Positions 18,215-27,155 of a DNA stretch of 64,000 nt are shown piece after piece; position 1 is the first letter of the stretch, and each line of letters opens with the position of its first letter. The notes below the pieces were generated by a model. It was not told the origin of the DNA, did no database searches, and worked only from the letters and a program-made list of their open reading frames with translations. Origin of the DNA: an uncultured bacterium. GTDB lineage: Bacteria > Cyanobacteriota > Vampirovibrionia > Gastranaerophilales > Gastranaerophilaceae. The position numbers and the translations under genes were made by a program. Location of the stretch: contig CACZFL010000007.1 in NCBI GenBank assembly GCA_902780525.1, positions 27,972 to 91,971 of the forward strand, written 5' to 3'.

Positions 18215-19465
18215 ATGGCTGTTTTGTCAACTGAAAAATTGCTGGAATATTTGCCAAATCTCTTTGAAACTGATATAAAAGGTGAGGTAAATATATTTAA
18301 AAAACTGGAGAATATTCTTGTATTTGACGAAGGGTTTATATATTTTGCCAATCCGGACAGTCTTCAGTTAAAATTTTCTTATAAAAAACATAAAGAATAT
18401 CCTACGGATATGGTTTTTAATCTTGATAAAAAATCTAAAGATTTTGTTTTTAACAAAAACGGTGCATTATTCTCATGTGATAATAAATTAATTGAATTAC
18501 TAGGGCTTACGAACTTTGAACAAAAATCATATTTAGTATCTAAGCTACAAATAAAATCAACAGTCTTCGGTATAATTATTCTTTCCGCGAAAGAACAAGA
18601 TTTTTATAGTAAGCAGGATATTAATGTTCTAAATGCTGCTACATCAATATTATCTTATATTCTCAAAGATAAAGAGCTTTCAGATGTATTTAAGTTACAG
18701 CTTAAAGCACTTAAAGAGGGTATTATTGATAAAAACAATGCTTATCAAGTAATTAAAGAGCAGAATGAAAAAATCCTTGAAGCTGACAGGGTTAAAAATG
18801 AATTTCTTGCAAATGTGTCACACGAGTTACGAACTCCTTTAAACTCAATTCTTGGGTTTGCTGATATTCTCAGTACACAACTTTATGGTAATCTAAATTC
18901 AAAGCAGGAAGATTATATTAATGATATAAAGGCATCCGGAACACATCTTTTGGGTATGATTAACGAGATTCTTGATATGTCTAAAATTGAAGCTAATGCA
19001 ATGAAGCTGGTTAAAAGCAGATTTATGATATCAAGAGCTGTTAATGAAGTTAAAAATATTCTTATGCCTCTCGCACTTAAAAAAGGAATTGAAATAAATG
19101 CAGAAGTCGGCGACGATTTTGAAGTATTTGCCGATTATCAGAAAATTCAGCAAATTCTTTATAATCTTATAAGTAATGCAATTAAATATTCACCAGAAAA
19201 TGATGAAGTAGATATAGCTGTAATATCGAATAATTCCTGTTTTAGACTTGCCGTTCATGATAATGGCATAGGTATTGACCCGAAATATCACGGCAAAATT
19301 TTTGCAAAATTTGTTCAGCTTGATAACGCATATACAAAGAAGGAAAGCTCAACAGGACTGGGACTTACAATTACCAAAGAGCTTGCAGAACTTCACGGCG
19401 GTAAAGTATCAATTATAAGTGAAGTAAATAACGGCTCAACCTTTATTGTTGAGATTCCCCAATAA
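18215..19465 (+). CDS. Soluble sensor histidine kinase
   Basis: Cytoplasmic two-component kinase (416 residues, no membrane helix). A GAF-like sensor region occupies residues ~15-150 and a linker helix follows. The HisKA dimerisation domain carries the phospho-acceptor H203 in NVSHELRTPLNSILGF. The HATPase domain has the N box (LISNAIKYSP), G1 (HDNGIGIDP), F box and G2 (SSTGLGLTITKELAELHGG). No response regulator is adjacent. AGGGAGAG precedes the ATG and the gene lies 12 bp after the SNF2 gene. Its 3' end overlaps the convergent FAD gene by 23 bp. Confidence 0.93.
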   Translation: MAVLSTEKLLEYLPNLFETDIKGEVNIFKKLENILVFDEGFIYFANPDSLQLKFSYKKHKEYPTDMVFNLDKKSKDFVFNKNGALFSCDNKLIELLGLTNFEQKSYLVSKLQIKSTVFGIIILSAKEQDFYSKQDINVLNAATSILSYILKDKELSDVFKLQLKALKEGIIDKNNAYQVIKEQNEKILEADRVKNEFLANVSHELRTPLNSILGFADILSTQLYGNLNSKQEDYINDIKASGTHLLGMINEILDMSKIEANAMKLVKSRFMISRAVNEVKNILMPLALKKGIEINAEVGDDFEVFADYQKIQQILYNLISNAIKYSPENDEVDIAVISNNSCFRLAVHDNGIGIDPKYHGKIFAKFVQLDNAYTKKESSTGLGLTITKELAELHGGKVSIISEVNNGSTFIVEIPQ

Positions 19466-20723
19466 TCTTTGCAAGGTATTTACCCAATCCTTCCCCCATT
19501 GAAAAACATGAAGGGATTATTCGTAATGCTGCCTGTGCCTCAAATTCAGCTGATATACATCTTCCTATGACATATAAGTTATCATTTACTATAAGTGATT
19601 CAATTGGCAGCATATATTCCTGATTAACCTTTTCAAGTTTAGAAGAATTTTTTTCAGAAGAGTGAATATCAACCGGATAATTAGAAATAACAACAGGATT
19701 ATCGAAGCGTTTGCCTGTGATTAAGTCATTTTGAGTATAAATATATTTCCCTTTAACTCTGTTAGATACCCTTACTCCAAGGCTGTTAGCGATTGATGAG
19801 ATATACGCATTTTCAAATCCCGGGAAAAATTTACGACAAAAGTGTGACAAGCGTAATATACATTCCCTGCCTTTTATGTAAGCATCTGAGCGTGAAATAC
19901 TTGTATCCAATATTCTAGGGCAGTTAAAAGCTACAGAATCTAGAGTCCCTGCAACCGAAAAAATTTGAAAATAATTAGAATCATCCTCTGTTATAATTTT
20001 TTGTTCGATTCCTTGTCTGAATAAAGGCTTGAGTGCCCAGTTTACGTTCTCATCCCAAGTGTAAGCAGTAGATAAAAGTGTAGTGTTGTCGGCATAACAA
20101 ACTGTTGTTACATTTCTATCAGTATCAAATTCAGTTAACCAGTCAGAAAAAAGTTTTATATTTATTCCAGACATTATAAATCTTAAATTAATCGGCTGAG
20201 TTTGATTTTGATTTTTATTTAAAAATTCGCAATTTAAAATTTTACAAATTTCTGCATCACCCGTTGCATCCACAAGATGCCTCGTTTCGATACATGACAA
20301 TAAACTATACTCAATATCGTTAGTATTATTACTATCTATCGCTACGATATATGATGATAATTTTTTGTCTATTTTTATAATATTTGATTCAAATAAAATA
20401 TCTACACCAACAGATTTTAACAATTTATCAAGAATGATTTTTGTAAGCTCGGGATTAAACCAACCTTTATTACCGTCTATGTATGCAGAAGCACCGCCAA
20501 TTTTGTGCAATTCATCAAATAAAATATTAAAGAAGTTTGTATTAATTGCATTTTCCGAGGTTTTCATAGCAGGAATAACAAGGGAAGATGTTATACTTCC
20601 GCCAAGAAACGAGTTTTTTTCAATAAGTAAAACCTTCAACCCTAATTTAGACGCAGTATATGCGCACGCACAACCAGCAGTTCCACCTCCGGCAATTATA
20701 ACATCATAGTTTTTATTAATCAT
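19443..20723 (-). CDS. FAD-dependent oxidoreductase (FAD_oxidored type)
   Basis: Flavoprotein of 426 residues. The N-terminal Rossmann fold binds FAD through GGGTAG at 12-17, with the ribose-binding acid in LLIEKNSFLGGS and a second dinucleotide strand LVDATGDAEIC. The overall pattern (FLGGS, IPAMKTSEN, DATGDAEI) matches the PF12831 group, whose substrates are mostly unknown. Its start overlaps the stop of the methyltransferase gene by 8 bp, so the two are coupled. It is not the DAO-type MnmC1 domain, although the neighbour is MnmC2-like. Function beyond FAD-linked redox chemistry is not assignable. Confidence 0.85.
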   Translation of the reverse strand: MINKNYDVIIAGGGTAGCACAYTASKLGLKVLLIEKNSFLGGSITSSLVIPAMKTSENAINTNFFNILFDELHKIGGASAYIDGNKGWFNPELTKIILDKLLKSVGVDILFESNIIKIDKKLSSYIVAIDSNNTNDIEYSLLSCIETRHLVDATGDAEICKILNCEFLNKNQNQTQPINLRFIMSGINIKLFSDWLTEFDTDRNVTTVCYADNTTLLSTAYTWDENVNWALKPLFRQGIEQKIITEDDSNYFQIFSVAGTLDSVAFNCPRILDTSISRSDAYIKGRECILRLSHFCRKFFPGFENAYISSIANSLGVRVSNRVKGKYIYTQNDLITGKRFDNPVVISNYPVDIHSSEKNSSKLEKVNQEYMLPIESLIVNDNLYVIGRCISAEFEAQAALRIIPSCFSMGEGLGKYLAKIIGESQQ

Positions 20724-22104
20724 TGTTACCTCTAAGCGATCTTATTTTCATGTATTTTGAAGAACTCATTAACGTACTATGTTTAAATTCATATTCACGA
20801 AGTTCAAGAATTTCTTTTTTAGAAAAAGATAAATTTGGATCGTGGTACGGGATTCCTGCAGTAGTATTGCATAATCCAATTTCGTAATTATTTAACGGAT
20901 ATCGAATTTTAGATTTATTTTTCGATGCAATCGTACCAATAAATTTATCTTGTTTTTCGTTATAGATTTTTCCAACATAGAATTTATTTTCAAGCAAAGT
21001 ATTTCTTATTTGTGCAGAGTTTGAATAAGTTAATAAAACACCGCATTCCGATAAATGTTTATATATTTCTGCAATAAACTCCACAGACCATAATTGGGGA
21101 GCTTTTGTATATGTAAACGCATCAAGAAAAACGATATCATAAGCGTTTTTGATCTGTTTTATGCTTTTTCTTGCGTCATTTATATAGTAATTTATGTTAA
21201 ACAGCTTCTCTGCAGCTTTAAAATTAATATTTTTATAACGCTTCGATAGAGATGCATAATATATATTATGTAAGAAGGCCGATAAAAGACTATTAGAAGA
21301 TAAATTATACCCTAATAATTGATTAAATTTTGCATACTTAATGAGAGATTTTGATAAAAACTTTGAAGTTGATTTATCTTTGAGTAAAAATTTCATATCT
21401 TCGTTAAGATAATCATCTCTAAAATCATTTTGCAGTTTATTTAGGAGAATATAATTTACTAGTTCATTAACTTTATACTCCATGTTAATATGCATATTCT
21501 TAAATTTAATTTCTAATAAGTCTTTAATCTCAGCTCTGTTTTTTGGATAAAAAACACCAGCTAGGTTCTCATATAAGTTTTTTAATTTATAATACGTCTC
21601 AAAACATGAAAGAAATTTTGGAACAATTTGCTCATATACTTCACCAGGCGTTTTAATTGTTTTAAATAAAGGAGATAATTTAACAAGTTCTATGTTTATA
21701 TCCATGCAATCAATATTAATATTAGATAGAACATCAGGATTATTATCATATATCGTATCGTTATGTGTTGATAAACTATTTTCGTATTTTGACAAATTGT
21801 TATCGGAATATATCGATACGATGCTTCTTAGCTTAGTAAATAAATTTTTATTTTTTAATTTATCAATATTTTTATTTATAACATGTGACATTAACGCTTT
21901 AGTATTGTAACCTATGCCATAGCATAAGTCTAAAACATTTATATTTTGCTGTGTATTTAATATATCGTCTATCCCAGAAGGTAGTACAAACTTTTCCCAC
22001 GCTTCTGTAAGGGCACCAAATTTTGAATGATACACATCTTTATCTGTATATGAATAAAGGCCTATAGAGCCGTCTTCTGTATAGTATGGTTCATAATCCC
22101 TCAT
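20716..22104 (-). CDS. MnmC-type (DUF752) SAM-dependent methyltransferase with a long insertion
   Basis: The N-terminus (YYTEDGSIGLYSYTDKDVYH) and SAM motif I (VLDLCYGIGYNTKAL, ~55-70) match the methyltransferase half of MnmC, which methylates the wobble nm5(s2)U of tRNA. The catalytic-region motif FLDAFTYTKAPQLWSVEF lies near residue 330, and the C-terminus has the family-like IPYHDPNLS. Between the acidic motif CMDIN (~133) and DAF there are ~190 residues, roughly twice what I expect, filled with Asn/Lys/Leu-rich helices. A TATAAT ends about 22 bases before the start. It is coupled to the FAD gene by an 8-bp overlap. Confidence 0.8.
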   Translation of the reverse strand: MRDYEPYYTEDGSIGLYSYTDKDVYHSKFGALTEAWEKFVLPSGIDDILNTQQNINVLDLCYGIGYNTKALMSHVINKNIDKLKNKNLFTKLRSIVSIYSDNNLSKYENSLSTHNDTIYDNNPDVLSNINIDCMDINIELVKLSPLFKTIKTPGEVYEQIVPKFLSCFETYYKLKNLYENLAGVFYPKNRAEIKDLLEIKFKNMHINMEYKVNELVNYILLNKLQNDFRDDYLNEDMKFLLKDKSTSKFLSKSLIKYAKFNQLLGYNLSSNSLLSAFLHNIYYASLSKRYKNINFKAAEKLFNINYYINDARKSIKQIKNAYDIVFLDAFTYTKAPQLWSVEFIAEIYKHLSECGVLLTYSNSAQIRNTLLENKFYVGKIYNEKQDKFIGTIASKNKSKIRYPLNNYEIGLCNTTAGIPYHDPNLSFSKKEILELREYEFKHSTLMSSSKYMKIRSLRGNND

Positions 22105-22159
22105 AGCCTAATTTTAACAATTATATACCCTAAAAGCAAGAATATTAAGATTTTTTGGT

Positions 22160-22169
22160 GTATTATAAT
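22160..22169 (+). promoter_or_regulatory. GTATTATAAT element directly before thiL
   Basis: Contains TATTAT (22161-22166) and TATAAT (22164-22169). Taking TATTAT as the -10 hexamer leaves 6 bases to the ATG at 22173, so transcription would begin at the start codon. The same string precedes tsaD and, with one change, the gene at 51481. Confidence 0.45.
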
Positions 22170-22172
22170 TAT

Positions 22173-23069
22173 ATGAATGAAGCAAGCATACTGCAATCTA
22201 TCAAGAATATTATTGGAAATGAGTACATTGGTGATGATTGTGCTTATTTACGTGACTTAGGAATTGTAGTATCGCAGGATAGTCTTGTTGAAGATGTACA
22301 TTTTAAACGTGTATGGTGCACTCCATACCAATTAGGCTATAAATCAGCGATTGTCAATATAAGCGATATTATTGTTTCAGGAGCAATGCCAAAATATTTA
22401 ACAGTATCATTATCATTACCGGACAATATTCCAGAGACATTTATAGATGAATTCTATAACGGAATTAAATCGGCGAACAAAAATATTAAAATTATTGGTG
22501 GAGATATTACAGGCTCAACTGATAAAATTTTTGTCTCAATAACTGCAATAGGTGTAACAAATAATAGAAATATATCTTCCAGAAAATATGCTAAGGAAGG
22601 ATATGTTATAGTTACTAAAGGAAATTTTGGCTCATCAGCTGCAGGATTGCAGGAACTGATTAATAACAATAGTAACCGTGAACTAATTAAATACCATCTT
22701 GAACCAGAACTTGAGTATGATTTTACAGAATACATATCGAAAATTGTTAAAGAACCATATGCTATGATGGATACGTCAGACGGACTCGGTGACGCATTAT
22801 TCAAGATAGCAGAAGCAAGCGAAGTAAAAATTGTAGCAGATTACAATAAGATTCCTCATTTAAATAACATTAATTATAATTTTGTACTGTTCGGAGGGGA
22901 AGATTACAAGCCAGTTGCCGCCATCCCAGAAAAGTATGCAAATAACAAATTATTTACAGTCATAGGAAATGTTGTTAAATATGATGGTATTCGGCTTGAT
23001 ATATCAGGAAATGTGTACAGAGAATATAATGAATTAAAAGTATATAATCATTTTGGAGATGCAAATTGA
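22173..23069 (+). CDS. thiL: Thiamine-monophosphate kinase
   Basis: Phosphorylates thiamine monophosphate to the active diphosphate cofactor. AIR-synthase/PurM-like fold with the metal- and ATP-binding strings IGDDCAYL, SQDSLVEDVHF, NISDIIVSGAMPKY, GGDITGS, and the C-terminal MMDTSDGLGDALF and FGGEDY. I chose ATG at 22173 (298 residues); a TTG at 22155 lies in the presumed promoter. There is no Shine-Dalgarno sequence. GTATTATAA ends 4-5 bases before the ATG, suggesting a leaderless transcript. The stop is one base before the ispD start. Confidence 0.93.
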   Translation: MNEASILQSIKNIIGNEYIGDDCAYLRDLGIVVSQDSLVEDVHFKRVWCTPYQLGYKSAIVNISDIIVSGAMPKYLTVSLSLPDNIPETFIDEFYNGIKSANKNIKIIGGDITGSTDKIFVSITAIGVTNNRNISSRKYAKEGYVIVTKGNFGSSAAGLQELINNNSNRELIKYHLEPELEYDFTEYISKIVKEPYAMMDTSDGLGDALFKIAEASEVKIVADYNKIPHLNNINYNFVLFGGEDYKPVAAIPEKYANNKLFTVIGNVVKYDGIRLDISGNVYREYNELKVYNHFGDAN

Positions 23070-23070
23070 T

Positions 23071-23715
23071 ATGTTTTCAGTAATAATAACTGCAGGAGGG
23101 ACATCCTCAAGATACGGAAATAAGAATAAGTTATTAGAGAAAATTAAAGATTTAACAGTAATAGAAGAAACTGTTAATAAGTTTTTAAGCACAGATAATA
23201 TTACAGAGATTATAATTCCTGTAAATGAGCAGGTTATAAATGAATTTTCAGCAATATTAACTAACCCTAAAATTAAGATAATTACCGGTGGAGACACAAG
23301 GCAAAAATCTGTTTATAATGCATTAAAACATGTTAATAATGAATATGTGCTTATCCATGATGGTGCAAGACCGCTTATTACAAATGATATAATACAAAAT
23401 ACTATGGATTCTACTGTTAAATACGGGGCTGTTTCTGTGATGACTAAAACAACTGACACAATAAAAGAAGTTGATGAAACAGGCAGAATAATTAGAACCA
23501 TAGACCGTTCAAAGTTGTATAACACCCAAACTCCGCAGGGATTTAAAACACAGCTTATTATAAATGCCCATGAAAAGCTTAAAAACGGTAATTTTACTGA
23601 TGATTGTTCAATGTTGGAAGAACTTGATATACCAGTTTATATTGTAAACGGCAGTTACACAAATATTAAAATCACTGTTAAAAATGATTTAGATTTTGCA
23701 AAAATTTATATTTAG
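23071..23715 (+). CDS. ispD: 2-C-methyl-D-erythritol 4-phosphate cytidylyltransferase
   Basis: Third step of the MEP isoprenoid pathway: CTP plus MEP to CDP-ME. The CTP-binding signature TAGGTSSRYG (with N-K-L-L downstream) is at the N-terminus. TGGDTRQKSVYNAL and VLIHDGARPLI are classic IspD motifs; TPQGF and DDCSMLEEL follow. The 214 residues from ATG 23071 start exactly at the core fold (MFSVIITAGG); GGAG lies 12 bases upstream inside thiL. Upstream in-frame starts (TTG 23053, ATG 23059) would add 4-6 residues. It forms an operon with thiL. Confidence 0.94.
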   Translation: MFSVIITAGGTSSRYGNKNKLLEKIKDLTVIEETVNKFLSTDNITEIIIPVNEQVINEFSAILTNPKIKIITGGDTRQKSVYNALKHVNNEYVLIHDGARPLITNDIIQNTMDSTVKYGAVSVMTKTTDTIKEVDETGRIIRTIDRSKLYNTQTPQGFKTQLIINAHEKLKNGNFTDDCSMLEELDIPVYIVNGSYTNIKITVKNDLDFAKIYI

Positions 23716-23747
23716 TTAATCGATTTAATTATTAACGGTAATTAAAA

Positions 23748-23767
23748 TTATAGTATATACACTATAA
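23748..23767. repeat. Inverted repeat between ispD and the repeat-protein gene
   Basis: TTATAGT and ACTATAA form a 7-bp inverted repeat with a 6-bp centre, ~100 bases before the next gene. It is AT-only apart from one pair and has no U-tract, so an operator is as likely as a hairpin. Confidence 0.3.
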
Positions 23768-23868
23768 CTACTGATTTTTGCTTAGATATGAGCTCAGTTA
23801 TTTGTGTACATAAGTTGAATAGATAAGGTTCAGAAATACTTTTATAGTACTACTAAGGCGGTATTACT

Positions 23869-24753
23869 ATGAAAAAATTTCTGTATAATATACTGATAGC
23901 TTTCTCATTCATAATTGTTTGTTCTTGTGTTTATGCATCTGTAGATGATACATTATCAAAAATTGAAAATGATTTATTTGGGTTTTCATATTTAAAAGAC
24001 AAATCAATCAATAGAGTTGAAAGGCTCGAAAAAACAGTATATGGGCAGATTTCATCAGGTGATATTAATAAACGAATAACAAAGCTATCAAAAGATATAT
24101 CTGCAGATGTAATAGGACTTGAGATTCCACCTTCTCGAGACACATTTCTTGCACAGGAGCAGGCCGAAGAAGACAATAGTGTTGATTACCCTATTGTTAA
24201 TGATATTGAGCAGAAATTATTTAATACAACATACAAAAATCGCGATTTGCATACACGGATTGTTACCATTGAGAAAAAATTATTCGGTAAAATATACGAT
24301 GTTGACGATTATTCAAAACGTATGGATAGAATAAAAGATAAATTATATCCTGCAACTGCATCATATAATAATGATTACAGTGACAATGAGTATAATAATG
24401 ACATTTTAACATCTGAAGATTTGTCAGGCACAAAGTTTAATAGGTTTAAAATGCCGTTCGGACAAAGAAATTACACACGTCCATATACAAATTATGGTGA
24501 TAACTTCAACTCATATAATAACGACGTTTTAAGTCAAAGAAACTTAAATGATGATTTAACTCAGCTTGAATATGATGTATTTGGGACAGAGTTTTCATCA
24601 GATGACACAAAAACACGGATTAAGCGTTTGAACAGCGCAAACAAAGCTAAAAAATCATCGCAAAGATATGATTCACAAAAATTTCAGCAACGCATGAGTA
24701 CTGCTATGGAAATTGGTGCTATGATTCTTATGATACTTGCTATGGTACTATAA
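23869..24753 (+). CDS. Exported protein with 21-residue tandem repeats
   Basis: Unrecognised family. A Sec signal peptide (residues 1-23, ending CVYA) precedes at least five copies of a ~21-residue unit of the form (I/L)E..(L/V)(F/Y)G....(..)D....R(I/V)..(L/I). Examples are IENDLFGFSY and LEKTVYGQIS, in tandem near 32-72, IEQKLFNTTY and IEKKLFGKIY near 108-150, and LEYDVFGTEF near 232. Units are separated by Asn/Tyr-rich disordered sequence. A hydrophobic C-terminus (IGAMILMILAMVL) could anchor it. GGCGG precedes the ATG. The repeat probably forms helix-turn units acting in the envelope. Confidence 0.7.
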   Translation: MKKFLYNILIAFSFIIVCSCVYASVDDTLSKIENDLFGFSYLKDKSINRVERLEKTVYGQISSGDINKRITKLSKDISADVIGLEIPPSRDTFLAQEQAEEDNSVDYPIVNDIEQKLFNTTYKNRDLHTRIVTIEKKLFGKIYDVDDYSKRMDRIKDKLYPATASYNNDYSDNEYNNDILTSEDLSGTKFNRFKMPFGQRNYTRPYTNYGDNFNSYNNDVLSQRNLNDDLTQLEYDVFGTEFSSDDTKTRIKRLNSANKAKKSSQRYDSQKFQQRMSTAMEIGAMILMILAMVL

Positions 24754-25173
24754 TCATCTATTACCTGTATTATTTTTAATAATGTCTGAAATATACGGGA
24801 TATAGCTGTATTGACCTAAAAATGAGGTTATTGCAAGATATAATATCACCATTGATGTAAATATCTGCATGAGTGACATTCCCCAGAATATCGGAAGCGG
24901 ATTGAAAACAACACCGTTAAAGAATAAAAACATCGAATTTATTAATGGAATTTTTACCAAAATGATAAAAATAAGCTTGTAAAGTTCGATAAACAGGAAA
25001 TATCCGATAGATATAAAAATTGATTGCATAATATGATACATTAAGAATTGCTTTATGCCCTTCTTAAGAATAGCTGCTAAAATCATCCACAAAAAACCTG
25101 CCATACCTGCTGTAAGATATGATGCAGACGAGATTATTCTTTCCATCAATGTAATATTATTAAACGGCCTCAA
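24754..25173 (-). CDS. Tic20/Ycf60-like membrane protein
   Basis: A 139-residue protein with about four transmembrane helices. It resembles cyanobacterial Tic20-like proteins: an N-terminal ERIISSASYLTAGMAG, a central QFLMYHIMQSIFISIGYF (compare the family's 'FVRFHAMQALLLDI'), and a C-terminal GQYSYIPYISDII (compare 'GRYAEIPVISDAV'). In plants Tic20 is part of the chloroplast inner-membrane import channel; the bacterial role is unknown. The comparison strings are from memory. The start overlaps the TPR gene by 14 bp, placing it last in an rpiB-rsfS-TPR operon. Confidence 0.6.
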   Translation of the reverse strand: MRPFNNITLMERIISSASYLTAGMAGFLWMILAAILKKGIKQFLMYHIMQSIFISIGYFLFIELYKLIFIILVKIPLINSMFLFFNGVVFNPLPIFWGMSLMQIFTSMVILYLAITSFLGQYSYIPYISDIIKNNTGNR

Positions 25174-26254
25174 GTAAATCTCCTTTTCTTGTATCAGTTA
25201 TATAATCTTCAAGTACCTGAATAAATACCAGTTTATATTCATCGTTTTCAGGTCTGAGATTAGATGCAGCTCTGTATGATTTAATTGCACGTTCAACTTC
25301 ATTATTCATATAGAATACGTTTGCAATAAGTACATAAATGCTCGGATCAAGTTTATTTATTTTAAGTGCAAGTTTATACTGTTCTTCAGCATCTTCATAC
25401 CTTTTAATATTAGAATAAAGGTTACCTAACAGAATATACGCATTAGCCTCTTCTTTATTGAGTTCAATGGCTTTTTTGTATAGTTCAATCGCTTCATCAT
25501 AATCTTTAAAATCTGATTTTGCTATTGCATAACAAATGTATGCTTTATAGTTATCGCCTTTTAAATTTATTGCTTTATCAAAGTATTCATAGCATTTATC
25601 TTTTTCTTTGCAAACTGAAAGAGTATTAGCAATACAAAGTGCTACAGTTTTATTTTCAGGAGCAAGCTCAAATACCCTATAATAGTACTCTAATGCTGAT
25701 TTATAATCAAAAAGTTTAAAGCAAACATTACCTAAATCAATAAGAGCAGTGAGGTTATTATTATCTAATGATAAAGATTTTTCATAATAAGCTTTTGCTT
25801 CAACATAATCTTCAAAATCGTGATACAACAGAGCAATAGCATTGTAAATTTCCGGATCATCTGAGTTAAAGTCAAGAGTTCTGTTATAAAAATGTAATGC
25901 TTTTGAAAAATTCTTAAGCTCGGCATAAGTATTGGCAATATTATAATATACCAAATAATTACTTGGATTTATAAGCATAGCCTGATTAAAGTATTTGAGA
26001 GCCTTTTTATACTCTTTAGAATAAAACCAGATACTGCCAAGGTTTAACAATGTCTGAATATCCTTAGGGTCAATTTCCAAAAGACTTTCGTAAACAGATA
26101 TAACCTTCTCATACTGGTTATCGAGTGCATAATACTTAGCAAGTTCATGATAATGCTCAGTATTATTAGGCTCCATTGCCATTTTTAAAACAGTTTTTTC
26201 TATTGCTTTACTAATTTCTTTCTTATTCATAATCCTATCTTTCAATATTTTCAT
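25160..26254 (-). CDS. Tetratricopeptide repeat protein
   Basis: About ten consecutive 34-residue TPR units fill nearly all 364 residues (for example NLGSIWFYSKEYKKALKYFN, then YYNIANTYAELKNFSKALHF). There is no signal peptide or enzyme domain, so it should be a cytoplasmic scaffold. The first ATG (26254) lies inside rsfS; an ATG at 26230, four bases past the rsfS stop with AGGA close upstream, would remove eight residues and is equally possible. It sits between rsfS and the Tic20-like gene. The partner is unknown. Confidence 0.88.
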   Translation of the reverse strand: MKILKDRIMNKKEISKAIEKTVLKMAMEPNNTEHYHELAKYYALDNQYEKVISVYESLLEIDPKDIQTLLNLGSIWFYSKEYKKALKYFNQAMLINPSNYLVYYNIANTYAELKNFSKALHFYNRTLDFNSDDPEIYNAIALLYHDFEDYVEAKAYYEKSLSLDNNNLTALIDLGNVCFKLFDYKSALEYYYRVFELAPENKTVALCIANTLSVCKEKDKCYEYFDKAINLKGDNYKAYICYAIAKSDFKDYDEAIELYKKAIELNKEEANAYILLGNLYSNIKRYEDAEEQYKLALKINKLDPSIYVLIANVFYMNNEVERAIKSYRAASNLRPENDEYKLVFIQVLEDYITDTRKGDLLEAV

Positions 26255-26639
26255 ACTCTGAGTATTCCACAGATTCTTTTAACCAAGTTTCTTTAGGAAT
26301 ACTGTAAGCGTTGTTCCAAAACTTTTCTATTGCGTATGTTGCACGCTCTTCGTCTTTTAATATGTGGACAACAACATCACCATAATCAATTAAATTCCAC
26401 ATATTTTTTAAATCATTTTCTTTACCTAACGGCAATCTAGAAAAAGTATTTTTTATTTTTTCTGATAAATTTTCTGTTAATGCTTTAACCTGTGTACTGG
26501 TTTGAGCAGAACAAATAACAAAATAATCTGCAAATGATGACACATTGCTGATATTTAAAATTGAAATGTTACTCGCAATCTTTTCGTCCAATATTCTTGC
26601 AATTACACAAGCAAATTTATATGATGTTAGCTCAGTCAT
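26235..26639 (-). CDS. rsfS: Ribosomal silencing factor
   Basis: Binds L14 on the 50S subunit and blocks subunit joining when nutrients fall. The 134 residues carry family strings ILDEKIASNISILNISN, SSFADYFVICSAQTSTQVKAL, WNLIDYGDVVVHIL and ATYAIEKFW. AAGGA precedes the ATG by 5 bases. It follows rpiB by 8 bp and overlaps the TPR gene. In many bacteria it is next to nadD; that partner is absent here. Confidence 0.93.
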   Translation of the reverse strand: MTELTSYKFACVIARILDEKIASNISILNISNVSSFADYFVICSAQTSTQVKALTENLSEKIKNTFSRLPLGKENDLKNMWNLIDYGDVVVHILKDEERATYAIEKFWNNAYSIPKETWLKESVEYSEYENIER

Positions 26640-26647
26640 TTTTGTCC

Positions 26648-27073
26648 TTATATCATGTCAATTCTTTTTTGATGTCTTCCGCCTTCGAAACCGGTATTTA
26701 ACCAAGTGTCAACGATATCAAGTGCCAAACCTTGACCGATTACACGTTCACCCAAGCACAATATATTTGAGTTATTATGCATACGTGTCATCCTTGCGGA
26801 AAACGTATCTGAACAAAGAGCAGCTCTAATCCCATTAATTTTATTAGCAGCTATAGACATTCCTATCCCGGTTCCGCAAACAAGAATACCACACATTTGA
26901 GCATTGGTGCTTACTGCATTAGCAACTTTTTGGGCGTAAACCGGATAATCACACGAATCTGTGTTATAGCAGCCATAGTCTTCAATATCATAACCCAGTT
27001 CGCTTAGATGATTATAAATAGTGGTTTTTAAATTAAACCCGCCATGGTCTGATGCTATGATTATTTTTTGCAT
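26648..27073 (-). CDS. rpiB: Ribose-5-phosphate isomerase B
   Basis: Interconverts ribose 5-phosphate and ribulose 5-phosphate. The N-terminus KIIIASDHGGFNLK and the active-site loop GILVCGTGIGMSIAANK (catalytic Cys) are diagnostic, with AALCSDTFSARMTRMHNNSN and LCLGERVIG downstream. I set the start at ATG 27073 (141 residues) because AAGGGA lies 8 bases upstream and the fold starts there; an upstream in-frame ATG at 27106 would add eleven unlikely residues. First gene of the rpiB-rsfS-TPR-Tic20-like operon. Confidence 0.93.
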   Translation of the reverse strand: MQKIIIASDHGGFNLKTTIYNHLSELGYDIEDYGCYNTDSCDYPVYAQKVANAVSTNAQMCGILVCGTGIGMSIAANKINGIRAALCSDTFSARMTRMHNNSNILCLGERVIGQGLALDIVDTWLNTGFEGGRHQKRIDMI

Positions 27074-27155
27074 AAAGCTTTCCCTTGTACTAATAAATTG
27101 TAACATTTTTGAAACATTTTAGCAATAATTTTAATATTTAAATTTTAATTAAAAT

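Noticed and set aside
19443..22104. Bifunctional MnmC split into two genes
   Set aside because: The FAD gene belongs to the FAD_oxidored type, not the DAO-type MnmC1 domain; only the methyltransferase resembles MnmC.
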